From: Rhipicephalus microplus | Lineage: Eukaryota > Arthropoda > Arachnida > Ixodida > Ixodidae | NCBI RefSeq assembly: GCF_043290135.1 | Contig: NC_134707.1 | Span: forward strand, 76,650,987-76,714,986 | Direction: 5' to 3' | DNA: 64,000 nt | Shown: positions 22,855 to 33,640 of the stretch, one piece after another | Position numbering within the stretch: the first letter of the stretch is position 1 | Layout of the letters: every line of letters begins with the position of its first letter | The notes under the pieces: model-generated | Databases searched by the model: none | What the model was told of the DNA's origin: nothing | The model's input: the letters and a program-made list of their open reading frames with translations, nothing else | Program-made: the position numbers and the translations under genes

Positions 22855-25290
22855 ATTATTATTGTGGGAGGCTTTGAAATGAACTGGATGGATTTACTGA
22901 CCAGAACGGGCTGTTTATACTACAACTGAGTGAGAATATGGAGCTCATCATCACGAACCTGAAGCGACGATGCTATGGTCAGGTAACCTTGTGCACGTGC
23001 CCGTGGCAGTGCTACGTGTATTGGCTATGCTCTAGTGTCGGCAGGCCTTCATAGCTTGTTCTGGCAAATGGACAATGATGAGAAAGATACAAACCACTTG
23101 GGCAGCGACCACAACCGTCTGCTACTTGAGTTCAACTGCGCGGGTATCTCAGCGTCCCACAAACACTTTTAGAAGAAACAGGGCAAGTACTTGCCCAGCC
23201 AAGCCGTTCTGGCTGTCGCGGACGACTTCGATAAGAGTCCATTAAGAGAACAAGCTGGGACCTACGATGACTTTGCGTTGGCCTTGTTTTCAGTCATGCA
23301 AAAGCAAATGGACTGGGCGAGGTGCCGTACACGTGTGGCACGCAAGCCTTGGTGGGATGCAGAAATGATAACTGCATGGCAAGCCCGCCATGCAGTTGAC
23401 AGTTGACGCCATGCAGTTGGCAATTGGCAGCTGAACAGGGCAAGTGCCCTGTTCAGATGTCAATTGCTGCCACAGAAGAACCAGTCTTGGAGCTGAAAGA
23501 GCATCACATCACTCCCCTGCTTCGTTTATATGGTCAACCAGAGGGAAGCGACGATGGGGCTGAGGTAGAAGAAACGCGCACACAGGTGCCCGAGCCCCTT
23601 TCAGAGAAGCTGCCAACCAAAGGGTCGGCTGCGAGGTGGCGGGTCAGCAAGGGTGAAATCGACCGTGAATTGAAGCGGATCAGTGCCCGCACAGCACCTG
23701 GTCTAGACGGCTTGCCAGTTGGCTCCAGGTCTTTGGCAAGGAGACCAAAGAACAGCTTGCTGGTTTGTTCTCCTGTATTATTGAAGGTGCACGAATTCCA
23801 AGAGAGTGGTGCCTTGGCCGCGTGGTAATTATACCAAAGAAAGGAGGCCAGTCTGACCTCATCGAAGACTACCGCCCACTAACAGTGAATAAGTGGTTGG
23901 GCAGAGGATAAAAATTTGCTTACAGACATGCAGAATGGCTTCCATCCAGGCCGAAGACTGGAGGACAATTTGTTCGCTCTCACTGAGTGTGTGTTGATTG
24001 TCAAAGCAGAGCAGCAGCCCCTCCTGTGCTGTTTTCTGGATGTGGAGAAGGCATACGACAATGTTCCACTCGCTTCACTCATTGAGAGCCTGTCTGCAAT
24101 AAATTTTCCAGCTCCTCTGCTAACAATGATGAAGCGCCTGTATGAAGACAACACTGCCATTGCTCACTTCGGGAGTGCGTAATGCTCGCCTGTCAAGGTC
24201 ACAAGAGGTCTACGTCAGGGATGTCCACTATCCCCACTGCTATAGATTCTGTATGTGGCCAACATGGAGGGAAAACTCCTCAGTAGTGGTCTTGGTTTCC
24301 AGCTGAAATACAGTATTGTGGGATTAGACGAGATGCGCAGACTACCGAGCCTCACCTTTGCCGATGACCTTGTGTTGATGGCAGAGTCTGCTCAAGACCT
24401 TCAAAACCTCATTCACATTTCTCAGGTGAATATGACGCGCCTTGGGCTCTGCTTCAACTGTAAAAAATCTGCAGTAGTCCCCCTCGCTGGCACATATTCG
24501 GATGAGGTCACTCTCAGGCTCGGAGATGACGTCCTAATAGTGTGCGCGACATACAGACACCTGGGAGAGCAGCTTTCCAGAGGACCTGAGCTGTTTGGCG
24601 AACAAAAGGAGATCCTCCGGCAGAAGGCACTTCGGACCCAGTCCATCCTCCTTCGACAATGTATCTGGGGGTGCAATTGACTTGTGATGGTTCGGGACCT
24701 TTGGAAAATAGTGCATGTGCCGGCGTTGACGTTCGCAAATCCTGTGCTATGCCTTTCAGCAGTCACGTGGGACTAGTTTGAGCGACGATAGCGGGAGGTT
24801 GGCCAGATAGCTTTTGGCTGCCATGGTGCTGTGGCCAACGAAGCTATTCAGGGTGATCTCGGCTGGACGAGCTTTGAAGCTCGGGAGGCAGGCAGCGAAA
24901 TTGCCTACCGTGTCCGCTTGCTAAGCATGCCCAGAAAGAGACGGGCGTGGAGTGCTTTTGATTACCTGGTTGCAACATGCACGCGCACGTCGTGGGTGAG
25001 GTGCCTCTATCTCATCGAGAGCAAGTTCGGCCTTTTTCGCGCCCCTCTCAACGCAGACTCATCCACCGAGTGGGCAAAACAGGCTCGGAAACGAGTGCGG
25101 GAAGAAAAGGAGGCATGTTGGCTTCACAACATGTCGGAGAAGTCGACTCTAGCTGTGTTGCACTCCGCACACTTGTGCGTATTAGGACAATTAACAAGGA
25201 TGTGAGTGATGTGATGTGTCGTGTGTGTGGAGAACAAGAGGAAACAATTGAGCATGGGGTACTAACTGCAGTGTGAGGGCACTGGCAGAA
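22855..25290 (+). pseudogene. LINE B: APE-type ORF2 fragment with RT and C-terminal zinc motif
   Basis: Starts inside an endonuclease (MNWMDLLTRTG, ending LGSDHNRLLLEF). Linker (KPWWDAEMITAWQARHAV) and RT blocks follow: ISARTAPGLDGLP, VVIIPKKGGQSDLIEDYRPL, the first Asp in CCFLDVEKAYDNVP, TRGLRQGCPLSPLL with a TAG just after it, FADDLVLMAESAQDL, and YRHLGEQLS. It ends in a Cys-rich motif (CRVCGEQEETIEHGVL). Most of the RT lies in one frame from 23403 on, broken by scattered stops. Several perfect short hairpins lie at 23370-23456. The clade is not certain. Confidence 0.85.
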
Positions 25291-25299
25291 CAATGACGA

Positions 25300-25690
25300 A
25301 TGATGCCTTGCTGGAAACTGTTCTGGGTTTTGAGCAGACTGGCGGAGACGACGGTCGGCGTGGTGTTGGCAGAGCCGCGGTCACAGGCCTTGAATCAACT
25401 GGTAGGTGCTGTGTCCTTGAAAACTGGCGAGCTCATACTCACTGGTGGCTCATACTGGTGAGCTCATATCCATTGTGGGGGATCGGCCAATAATTGAGTG
25501 GTCTTATAAAGTATCAATCGATTTTAAATAAAGAAACTTACAAATTAAAAACAAAAATTTTAGAATGAAATTTTGATTGTCACTGATCATTACTTACTAT
25601 AAAGATTTTGTATTAGTAATAGGTAATAACCCAGATCAAAAACTAACTTTAAAAAAGAAAAAAAAGGTAGAAGGTATGCGTATGTCGACA
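25300..25690. other. Non-coding, probable LINE B 3' end
   Basis: Ends in an A-rich stretch with AATAAAGAAAC near 25527 that could be the 3' tail of LINE B. No other content seen. Confidence 0.4.
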
Positions 25691-25708
25691 CAGAAAAAAT
25701 AATATTAG

Positions 25709-25753
25709 TCTGTTAGTCTTTTCGTTTCGTTCAGAAACGAAAAGACTAACAGA
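25709..25753. repeat. Perfect hairpin, 19-bp arms
   Basis: Arms 25709-25727 and 25735-25753 are exact reverse complements around a 7-base loop. The hairpin overlaps the C-terminal end of the reverse-strand LINE frame. Confidence 0.95.
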
Positions 25754-25964
25754 TTCCACATTGCCTCACAAACTTTCGCCCTGGCAAACCCTGAAACAGA
25801 GGCTCCAAAGGACAGAATCATGGGCATGGATAAATTCATTCCAACAGCACATAAGGGATTTTCTAACTTGAATTTACGAGCTGTAGTAAATCGTCTACAT
25901 GTCAAAAAGTAATGGTTCATAGTTTCTGGCTCGCCACAAAAAGCGCACATTGGAGAAAGAGCCT

Positions 25965-26690
25965 GAGAGAGACAGAGAGAGAAAAGACTTTATTCACAGG
26001 ATTCAACGGGGGGTAGGTGCCGGCCTCGCAGGGCGTGGCCTACCCTTTTAATGTTCTAGTCTATGCAGTCCTAGAAACACTGGGCCAAAAACTCGAGGGT
26101 TGAACCTGACCCGACAGAGGATACTTGGGTTCCTGCGCCCCGTACTTGCGTGTCACGAGTTCCCGTTCTCCTCTGCCTGGCCAGGGCCCCCTCGAGCCGC
26201 TGGATCGTCCATTTCTGAGATTGGCAGTCCACCGCGAGCGAATCTACCGCTCCATCTGCGCTGGCAGTTCTTGGCGCGCGGTACTGTCATCGGCACCATT
26301 TACTCCGCCATGAGATTCCCCAGCACCTCCGCACATATCACCGTAGCACGAACTACCGTCCGGTATCGCTGCACTGTCACACCTCACTATCAGTCATAGT
26401 GTCGCCAGTTCTTGTTCGCATATACTGCACACCGGGCTTGCGAACATCTCAGGACATAAGTGGCACGCCATCGCCGGCGTTAACGCGCTCTTCACTTGTA
26501 GGAGATGAAGCAAAAGCCTGACCAGACCTGTTTTGGTAGAAATTTAGATTGAGCATCCTACAGCGCAGCCATAGTAATTGCGACTTCTAGTCTATCTGTG
26601 TCACAAAAGGATCGAAGCCAGGGATGTAATAAGTGCCGATATTCACTGGAATTTGTGAGCGATCTACCTGTGGAGCTTTACGTAATGACA
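25965..26690 (-). mobile_element. Second LINE 3' end nested in LINE D
   Basis: It separates the RNase H part from the zinc-motif part of LINE D. Read on the reverse strand it ends with GTGAATAAAGTCTTTTCTC followed by a CT-rich tail, as LINE or SINE 3' ends do. No coding blocks could be assigned. Exact edges are not defined. Confidence 0.55.
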
Positions 26691-27302
26691 CGCCTGCGAA
26701 ATCACGCAGCCGTTACATAAGTGGACGGTGGAAAACACGGTAAAATTGGCCCACTTATTACTGACTTCGTTAAAGAATAGGCCATTTCGTTTAAGAGCAA
26801 CTCTCTACGGATCGGCACCCAAACTAGTCTAACTTTTCTCAAATGGGGCGGGGAGCGGGGTATTATTGCGCGAAATGCCTTTATTATGTGCGATTCAGCA
26901 CCAACCGAAAGCGCAGCACAAAGAGACAGAGAATCTCTAATTATAACAGCCGATGAAATTTCCGCGTTTAACTTTCGTGAGGCGAGTACCACTGCCAGAA
27001 ACTCGGCCACAAAAACGGGTACGAAATCTGGTAGTCAGAGCGAATAGGGCCAATCCAAGTTCAGGCTGAATATACCAACAGCTGACTTCTCGTCACTCTG
27101 TGATGCATCTGTAGCAATAATTGTTTTGATGTTCTGCAAGTGTTCTTGCAATAAACCATCTAGAGTGTGATAGGGGAGCAACTTTGCATTATCAGGGAAA
27201 ATGCCGTCAAATTGAATATCCAAATGAGGTTGATTATCGCTAGGTGATCTTAGCTCGCCGATATGTACATTCTGCGGGTCCAGTAAACGTTGTACAACTA
27301 TT

Positions 27303-27344
27303 ACAGTGTCTAGAAATATACTGCAGTATATTTCTAGACACTGT
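27303..27344. repeat. Perfect 42-bp palindrome without loop
   Basis: The first 21 bases (starting ACAGTGTCTAGAAAT) are exactly the reverse complement of the next 21. It lies in the RNase H part of LINE D. Confidence 0.97.
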
Positions 27345-27410
27345 ACAAATATAATTTGTGGGGTGTGAAACCGTGGCCATTTACACCGAAAAATAATTCC
27401 GGGGAGCATA

Positions 27411-28354
27411 TGAATGCTGTCTGCGACAGCTTTAGTGGTGACTCATTAATTCTTGAACACGTCTGAACTACAGTGTACTAGAATCTAGTACACTGTACCT
27501 GAACAGTTGAGATACGAAATCTCTGCACGAAAGCGAAGAAATGATTCTCTTCTTGACTGCTGCCAAATCTGAGCGGCTCTTGTTCCTCCTCTCCTTCTTT
27601 TGTTTCTTCCTTTTTTTCTCTACCATTTCACTGAAAAACTGGTAGCAGGGAGAGATAGATGTTTGGCTAGGGTGTGAATTTCACTATAGTGTGCTAGAAT
27701 ATTGTAGTATACTAGAATTTCACGTTCACCACTTGCAAAGGGTTGGCCACAGGATCATCATCATCTAAAGGGTGCAGCCATGGGTACAGCTAACGCCTCC
27801 TCTAGAAAGATGCCTGAAAAATGGCTCGCGCTCCCAGCGGAGTTGGCCTGCCTTCAGTTTTAACGATGACGATAGTTATAGCGCGAGAACAAACCATGTC
27901 ATACCAACTAGCCCAAGCTGCCACACTTCAGTTTTAAACAAGCTCCGCGCGACCGACACTATTATCACGGTGACGGGCATTACCAGCCATAGAGTTTCCC
28001 ACAATACTTACTAGAGGGAACTTTGGCGCTAGTGTCTAAGGGAGCTGCAACGCACGGCACTTCAACGAGCATGGGAATGATGGGTAGTGCACACATTTGT
28101 CTAATCTTCGTTCTTCTGGCCTGCCTTTGGCTCCGTGTGTGTTCGTGTGGCTTGGAGTTGTTTTCTTACGAAACAAGTACTAGCAAATGTTCAGCGGTTG
28201 CGCTTCAACATTTCATTTTTAAAGACTTACTTCCCAAATTGGCTCACGAAGTTCAAAAGGGCTCAATCTTTCTTTCAAAACAAACCGAAACACAGCAATA
28301 AACGGAGCCGGAAGTACGATTCGCCGCCCGCAAGTACGAAAACTTGGCAAACGG
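27411..28354. other. Non-coding DNA with palindromes and a tick dispersed repeat
   Basis: A second palindrome (27469-27497) has 14-bp arms around one base. It shares ACAGTGT and CTAGAA words with the 42-bp palindrome and with 27680-27720. The block beginning ATAGAGTTTCCCACAAT near 27990 has a partial relative near 21038. No gene recognised. Confidence 0.5.
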
Positions 28355-28389
28355 GTGTACTACCAACACTACCTAGACTATTCACGAGG
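28355..28389 (+). repeat. Left terminal inverted repeat
   Basis: Pairs with 32377-32411; the core CCTAGACTATT is identical in both arms. Five mismatches in 35. Confidence 0.75.
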
Positions 28390-28432
28390 CCCGTTCATAC
28401 CCCTCTCTCCAGACGGCATCCTAGTTGTCCGA

Positions 28433-28802
28433 TGTTATGACCGGCACAGCAAGGAGGTGGCTTGCAAGGGACGCTCATCGGCGTAACGGTCAAACGCTGT
28501 CCGCGTCCTGCAGGAACGCGGGAGGCGTCTGTGTGCGCCGCAGGAAATGCACATCAGCGTCGCTGGGACACACAGTCGGCGTCTAGCGCGTGCAAGGACG
28601 GCTATAAAAGGAGCGTGTCGGGAGTGCGCTGTGCTCTCTCTCTGGACTTCGCTGGCCCGCTCGTCTCGAGTGCGCTCTGGGCCTTTGTGATGGAAAGGCG
28701 CGTCTGTACGCTCTCGTTGCAATGTACTTCTCTTGCAAATATGTAAATTAAACGCATCTTCTACTTGTTCGTGAGACGCGTCGCAAGAGTCGTCCTTCGC
28801 CA
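28433..28802 (+). repeat. Solo-LTR-like insertion in the P-like element's 5' region
   Basis: A 370-bp stretch begins TGTTATGACC and ends TTCGCCA. It has a TATA box at 28603-28610 (GGCTATAAAAGG context) and an ATTAAA poly(A)-like signal near 28747. TGGGTGGCAGCC follows at 28808, a good primer-site candidate. The GC-rich composition differs from the surroundings. No second LTR was found, so this may be a solo LTR plus leader that now sits upstream of the THAP exon. Confidence 0.45.
28603..28610 (+). promoter_or_regulatory. TATA box
   Basis: TATAAAAG in a GC-rich context about 480 bp upstream of the THAP start codon. A CT-rich initiator-like run follows about 25-30 bases downstream. Confidence 0.55.
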
Positions 28803-29086
28803 GATCCTGGGTGGCAGCCTCAACCCCTCCCCGGGCATATCACCGACTGTCCAGTGGCCGAGGACGCATCGCTCAGATGGTGGTGTTGGTCACCCCGCGC
28901 ACCTTTTTACCTCGAACGGCGGACAAGCCACGACAGGTTTGCCTTTCATCGCTACCTGCATCGCTGGTTAGACTGCGTTAGGCTTGGTGCTGCATCGCGC
29001 TGCTCTGAGTCTTCGTCCGTTCCCACGTGTCCTATTTTATTGGTGTTGTATTTGTGAGTATGTGATTACACATCGATCAGTGCGAC

Positions 29087-29236
29087 ATGGGACGTTGTTG
29101 TGTTCCCGGGTGCCGTGGAAATTATGACAGTGGTCTCAAAGTGCGTGTTTTCGCATTCCCCAAGGATGAAACTCGGAAGAAGTCTTGGATAAAAGCCATT
29201 CCGCGAAAGGATTTCACACCAAGCATACACTCCAAG
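29087..29236 (+). CDS. THAP-domain exon of the P-like transposase
   Basis: Encodes MGRCCVPGCRGNY ... VFAFPKDE ... WIKAIPRKDF ... HSK, the first 50 residues of a THAP (C2CH zinc) DNA-binding domain: the CxxxC pair, the AFP motif and the invariant Trp. In P elements this domain recognises subterminal element DNA. The exon ends AAG with a GTGAGA donor at 29237, in phase 0, and the acceptor GCGCAG at 29457-29462 continues the domain in phase 0. The start is the first ATG and matches the usual THAP N-terminus. Confidence 0.8.
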
Positions 29237-29462
29237 GTGAGAAACTGCTGAAGTTTGTTGTCTTACCGGCTCTATCGCATTACCGGCGTTCTGGCTCTGT
29301 TACTGTTGAACGGAGGGAGTATCGTGAGTGGTGATGGTAGTTTTGTCGCGCTTCAGGTAGGGCAGTGCGGTAAAATAGAACAGAAATACTCAGGCTCGTG
29401 TCAAAGTTCCCATTTGCCCGTTTCGTATGAAAGTAATGAAGTCACTGTTATGCTTGGCGCAG

Positions 29463-32094
29463 GTCTTTGAACTCCACTTCCTCGAGGCTGACTTCATCAC
29501 AAAGCTGTCACATTTCGACGCAGCGTCGGGACGGACATTGACAGTCGACAGCGAGAGGGTGCGCCTAGTGTCAGATGCTATACCATCGGTGTTTCCGAAC
29601 TGTCCGTCCTACCTGAGCACGAATCGCAATCGTCGAGAATCTCCTGTCTGGAAACGAGCTCGAACGGAAGACGAGGCCTTGAGCAAAGCGATTAAGGACT
29701 CTATATGCGCAAAAAAAAAGCGAAGAGGAGAGAAATGCTGTGTCCTCTTTCGAACAATTAAGAGGCAAGCTTTCTGCTGTATGCAGTAATGATTTCTGGA
29801 CCATCAAGGCCAACGATCGTTGTGTGATGTTTCTCCGCATCGAAGATAATCCTTCACCGCCCGTGAGGTTTTCCGTCACTGTGCTTGCTGATCTCTCACT
29901 TGCAGTCTCGGCAGGTATGATCAAGCTGGTTTCATTACCTTGCGGAGGCGCAGTTCCAGACTCAGTGCGCGACATCCGGACGTTATCCTCACTGCTCCAG
30001 CAGCTGGAAAACCACATGACTGAGACGCCTTAAGTTGCAAGTCCGTGGAAAACAGCGTTAGTGTTGCAGCATATCGGCTCCTTATTGAAAGAACTGTCCC
30101 AAGACAGTGACACGACCGAAGAAGACAGTGCTTTCTTTCGTTTACTAAACGAGCAAATAGCTCTCGCACTCGATGCCCCCATTCGTCGCTACAGTGCTGA
30201 AACATTAGTGTTTTCTAGCATCCTGCACTCCATATCTCCGCACGCCTATAACTTTGCCAGATCAGCGTCGACGTTGACTTTACCCCATACTTCAACCCTG
30301 CGCCGCGTTTGTTCCAAGTATGGAGGCGATCCACTGAAGGAGCAAAACGAAGCGAACTTCCTCTCCTACATTTGAAAAAGAGTGAAGTGCATGCAGCCGC
30401 ACGAAAAGACGGTGACGCTAATGGTAGATGAAATTCATATCAAGCCATACTTCGATTACAAATGGGGCAGCATAGTTGGATCTGCAGCCAATTCTCAAGA
30501 GGCAGCCACAACCGCTCATGTTTTCATGCTTCAGTTGCACTTGTTATCAAACAAAGATGTGCTTCACATTCTTCCTGTTGCTAAAATGACCGCCAAAATT
30601 TTATATGAGTTCTGCAAGAAAGTAATTTTAGAAGTGGAATCTATGGGCCTCAGGGTCATTGCTGTAATTACCGACAACAATTCCCCCAACCGGAAAAAGA
30701 TGTCGTTTTTCTCAGAGAAACAGGAAGTAAGCATTGTATATCCTAATCCAGCCGACAACAATCAGCCTCTGTTTTATGTCGTAGACCCTGTGCACATACT
30801 GAAATGCATCAGGAACAACTGGATGAATAAAAAAAACGAAGGAATATGCTTTTACTTTCCTGAAGTGAGCCTGTCAGGAATATTGCCCAACGGGCCGCCC
30901 AGAATGAAAGCAGCATCATTTGAAGCCGTACGGCAGCTGTATGCACTGGAGGAGACATCGCTTCTCAAGCTTGGCTACAAGCTAAATTCCAAGGCAATCA
31001 ATCCAACACCTATGGAGAGACAAAATGTAAAGTTGGTGTTAAATGTCATTAATCCGTTTGTATCAAACGCACTTGAGACTCGTGGCGATCGCCTTGAAAC
31101 CACATGTGCCAGTTCAACAGCTCTCTTCATAAACATCATATCGACGTGGTGGAAAATCGACAAGGTGAAGACCCCTTTGAAAGGTCGCCGACTGAACGAC
31201 ACCCTTCAAAATCCAGTGAATTCTACGGTGGATCAACAGCTGGTTTTCCTTAGTGGCATGGTAGACTGGCTGGATGCTTGGAGCAGCGTCAACATGAGCC
31301 GTGGCTGCTTGACAAGGGAAACACATTCTGCGTTGAGACTCACTTGCTACTCCCTTGTTGAGCTGTTGCGGTAATGTTTAGAAGAACTGAAGTTCAAGTA
31401 TGTCTTGCTGGGAAAATTTCAAACTGACACTCTTGAAGATCGTTTCGGTCGCTACCGTCAGCTTGCTGGTGCACAATATTATGTTTCCGTGAGGCAGCTT
31501 CTGGAGTCTGAAAAGAAAATTCGTCTGCAAAAGCTGCCGATGCTTCCGCAGCCAGACATCAGCAGCGAAAGTGACACAGAAGTATCGCAACATAACTTCT
31601 CTGCTCACATCTCAAATGATGAAATTTCCAACCCAAAGCTTGACATGGAGGTCGTTGCTTACATCGCTGGATATTGTGCTCATTCAGCTCTGAAGAAGCT
31701 GTCATGCGCATTTTGCAGCAGCGTGCTCGTCCTGGAGAGCAGGAACATAGATGTGGAAGGTAACACAATGATTGACAACTTGTCAAGAAGAAGCTTAAAG
31801 TTTCCGCAGCCATGTACTGTGCATATGGTGCTGGTGACAACGCTTGTTGTCGAAAAGCTCACCAAGGGAGAAAATGCAAAGGCGTTCCTCGCGTCGAACA
31901 ACCAACGTGACATTGTAAGCTCCATTACCACATCACTGCTAGGAGATGTTGAGCTAGAGACTTGTGAAAATGGCCATAGCTCTGAGACTATCGTGCGGCA
32001 TGTAGTGCGTGTTGCAACAAATGCGGCTCTGAACAACTTTTGTAGACTTCGAAATGACACCATCCAAAGTACCGCACAAAAAAAAGGCAGCTGA
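29463..32094 (+). pseudogene. P-element-type transposase, exon 2, broken
   Basis: Continues the THAP domain as VFELHFLEADFI. The third zinc ligand, normally Cys before EL-H-F, is Phe. A nine-A run at 29711-29719 is the likely site of a frameshift. From 29740 to 32094 a single frame carries the transposase, interrupted by TAA 30031-30033, TGA 30373-30375 and TAA 31372-31374. P-family blocks are clear: MVDEIHIKPYFDYKWGSIVG, VIAVITDNNSPNRKK, VVDPVHILKCIRNNW, NPTPMERQNVKLVLNV, LEDRFGRYRQLAG, and a Cys-rich YIAGYCAHSALKKLSCAFC. The length is close to that of complete P/THAP9-like proteins, so the copy decayed recently. Confidence 0.9.
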
Positions 32095-32376
32095 CAGAAA
32101 AATCAAAACCTGGAACGAGAAATGAGGTAGGATGGTTTTAGCCTTTCGTCCTAATAAAACCACTTCTACAAATGCATTTCTGACTATTACAGTTTGATCA
32201 CTAAAGTGTAAAGGCAGGCGTAAACAAATGCAGACTGCGCAGGAACAAAAAAAACAAAAAAAGAAGAAACACCGGCGTTCAATAAGTGCCCACAGCAGAT
32301 ATAACGAGAACGAGTGGCGACGACGGCCGGGGTGCAGGTGGGCAACTAGCGTGACGTCACGCTCTCCCTGGAGGGT

Positions 32377-32411
32377 CCTTGTCAATAGTCTAGGTGGTGT
32401 TGGTACTACCC
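32377..32411 (-). repeat. Right terminal inverted repeat
   Basis: Reverse complement of the left arm with five mismatches in 35 bases. Confidence 0.75.
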
Positions 32412-33010
32412 TGTCTACCCCAACGTTTTTAGACTAGGTAAGCTGCAAAACTCTCCGCGTCAGACTACTCGTCACACGGCGCCGAAACTGGCGGCGCAAC
32501 AAGCTTGCTCTAGCAGACGAAAACGCGTGGTCGTTGTGGCAAGACGCCGTGGCGGCCGTTCTGAAAGAGCTCTGCCAACAGTATATTATCGAGATTTGTT
32601 GTGCTGCTGCAGAAACTTAATACTGCACAATATTTAGCGGTGTAAGGCAAAAATAGTATAATTATGGTTTTCTGAACTGCCCACAATAAAAAATGCTTGA
32701 TATATATAGCATAATATACGAGTCTCTCGGTTAGTTGCTAGTTGGTGTACGTTCGCAATAAATTTTTAGACGCGAAAAACCCAATTACAATGTCTGGCAT
32801 CCTCTTTTGTGGCTGTATTTTTCAGGCTTGAAGATAAATTACAACTATGTGGCGCAATCTTGTGGCTTTTGTCTGGTTAAGTAGGCAGCTTTTTTTTTTC
32901 ATGTCAGTCACATTCTGTAGCAACTTAGACCGTCGAAAAGCTACGCATGCGGCCATTTGCTCGAGCATGTCTTCCCTCTGCTTCTTCTGGAGTTTCTCTA
33001 ATGAAACCTG
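32412..33010. other. Non-coding spacer
   Basis: No recognisable frame. Part of 32890-33000 may belong to the 3' end of the reverse-strand coding remnant that follows (frame SLEKLQKKQREDML). Confidence 0.4.
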
Positions 33011-33640
33011 TTAACACAGCTGCAGCCAAAGCTTCGAGCAGAGACTGCACTTTGGGGTATCGGTGAGCACTCCGTAGTCATTACTCATGAGTCTGCCTGC
33101 TGACGCATTGGGACAACATGAACACACTTGCAGCTTTTCTATGTCCTCCAGAAGTTCTGCCCATTGGATGATGGTATCTGCTTTGCCGGGTGACTTGGCT
33201 AAGGGATAGTGACGGCTGCTAATGGGGACTGTCATGTCTTCTGCGACGACAACGCATTTCTCCACTAATAACGCTCTTTTTTTTCTTTGAGCCCCAGAAA
33301 CACCACAAGACGTCTTGTCTCGCCATTCTCAACAATGTTCCGCCAGCATGCGAAAAAAAAAAAACGTTTTCTATGTCTTGAAGCGAAATGACGCCACTAG
33401 TTGACGGCATGTCGAGACTTATTTCACTGTCTTCGAGCTCAGTGCTCGGAGATAGTCTACTCTTTTTCGCCGATGATATTCTGCAAAATACCCCACTCCT
33501 ATCAAGCAGCTTTCGCTTCTTTGTCGCGGGCCCCGCGACAAAGGTAAGTGGGCAAATTCGGGAATATTCGTGGAATGCATCCTTCGACAAGGTCCCACTT
33601 TCCTCTTGTGATATGTACCTCCTTACCATATGACATGAGT
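33011..33640 (-). pseudogene. Unidentified protein-coding remnant
   Basis: Reading leftward from about 33629, the frame has a basic patch (ATKKRKLLDRSG), an acidic Ser-rich stretch (PSTELEDSEISLDMPSTSG) and a hydrophobic segment. After a frameshift in the T-run near 33290 it gives AEDMTVPISSRHYPLAKSPG and a cysteine cluster (CSCCPNASAGR ... KCSLCSKLW), possibly a zinc site. A further segment after TTAACAG (SLEKLQKKQREDMLEQM) looks like another exon. I do not recognise the family. Paired cysteines and compositional order argue for a real protein ancestor. A hairpin with 10-bp arms (33525-33547 region) interrupts it. Confidence 0.4.

Larger units (their letters stand above)
25700..27410 (-). 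pseudogene. LINE D: reverse-strand ORF2 C-terminal part with RNase H
   Basis: Reading leftward, IIATDASQSDEKSAVGIFS (RNase H first Asp), FVAEFLAVVLASRK (Glu) and VIIRDSLSLCAALS (second Asp), then LRKVRLVWVPIRRE, form an RNase H domain. The two long pieces (27409-27035 and 27010-26702) are in one frame, split by a TGA after DWPYSL. After an interruption (25960-26690) the protein resumes as CAFCGEPETMNHYFLTCRRF, a Cys/His motif typical of LINE ORF2 C-termini. RNase H places it among I- or LOA-like clades. A perfect 42-bp palindrome sits inside the coding region at 27303-27344. Confidence 0.82.
28355..32411 (+). mobile_element. P-element/THAP9-like DNA transposon
   Basis: Imperfect inverted termini (28355-28389 and 32377-32411) match at 30 of 35 bases. 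Between them lie a THAP-domain exon, an intron, and a long P-type transposase reading region followed by a poly(A) signal at 32153-32158. No matching 8-bp target duplication is seen next to these arms, and weak similarity continues outside them, so the true ends may lie a few tens of bases further out. Frameshift and stops make it inactive. Confidence 0.8.
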
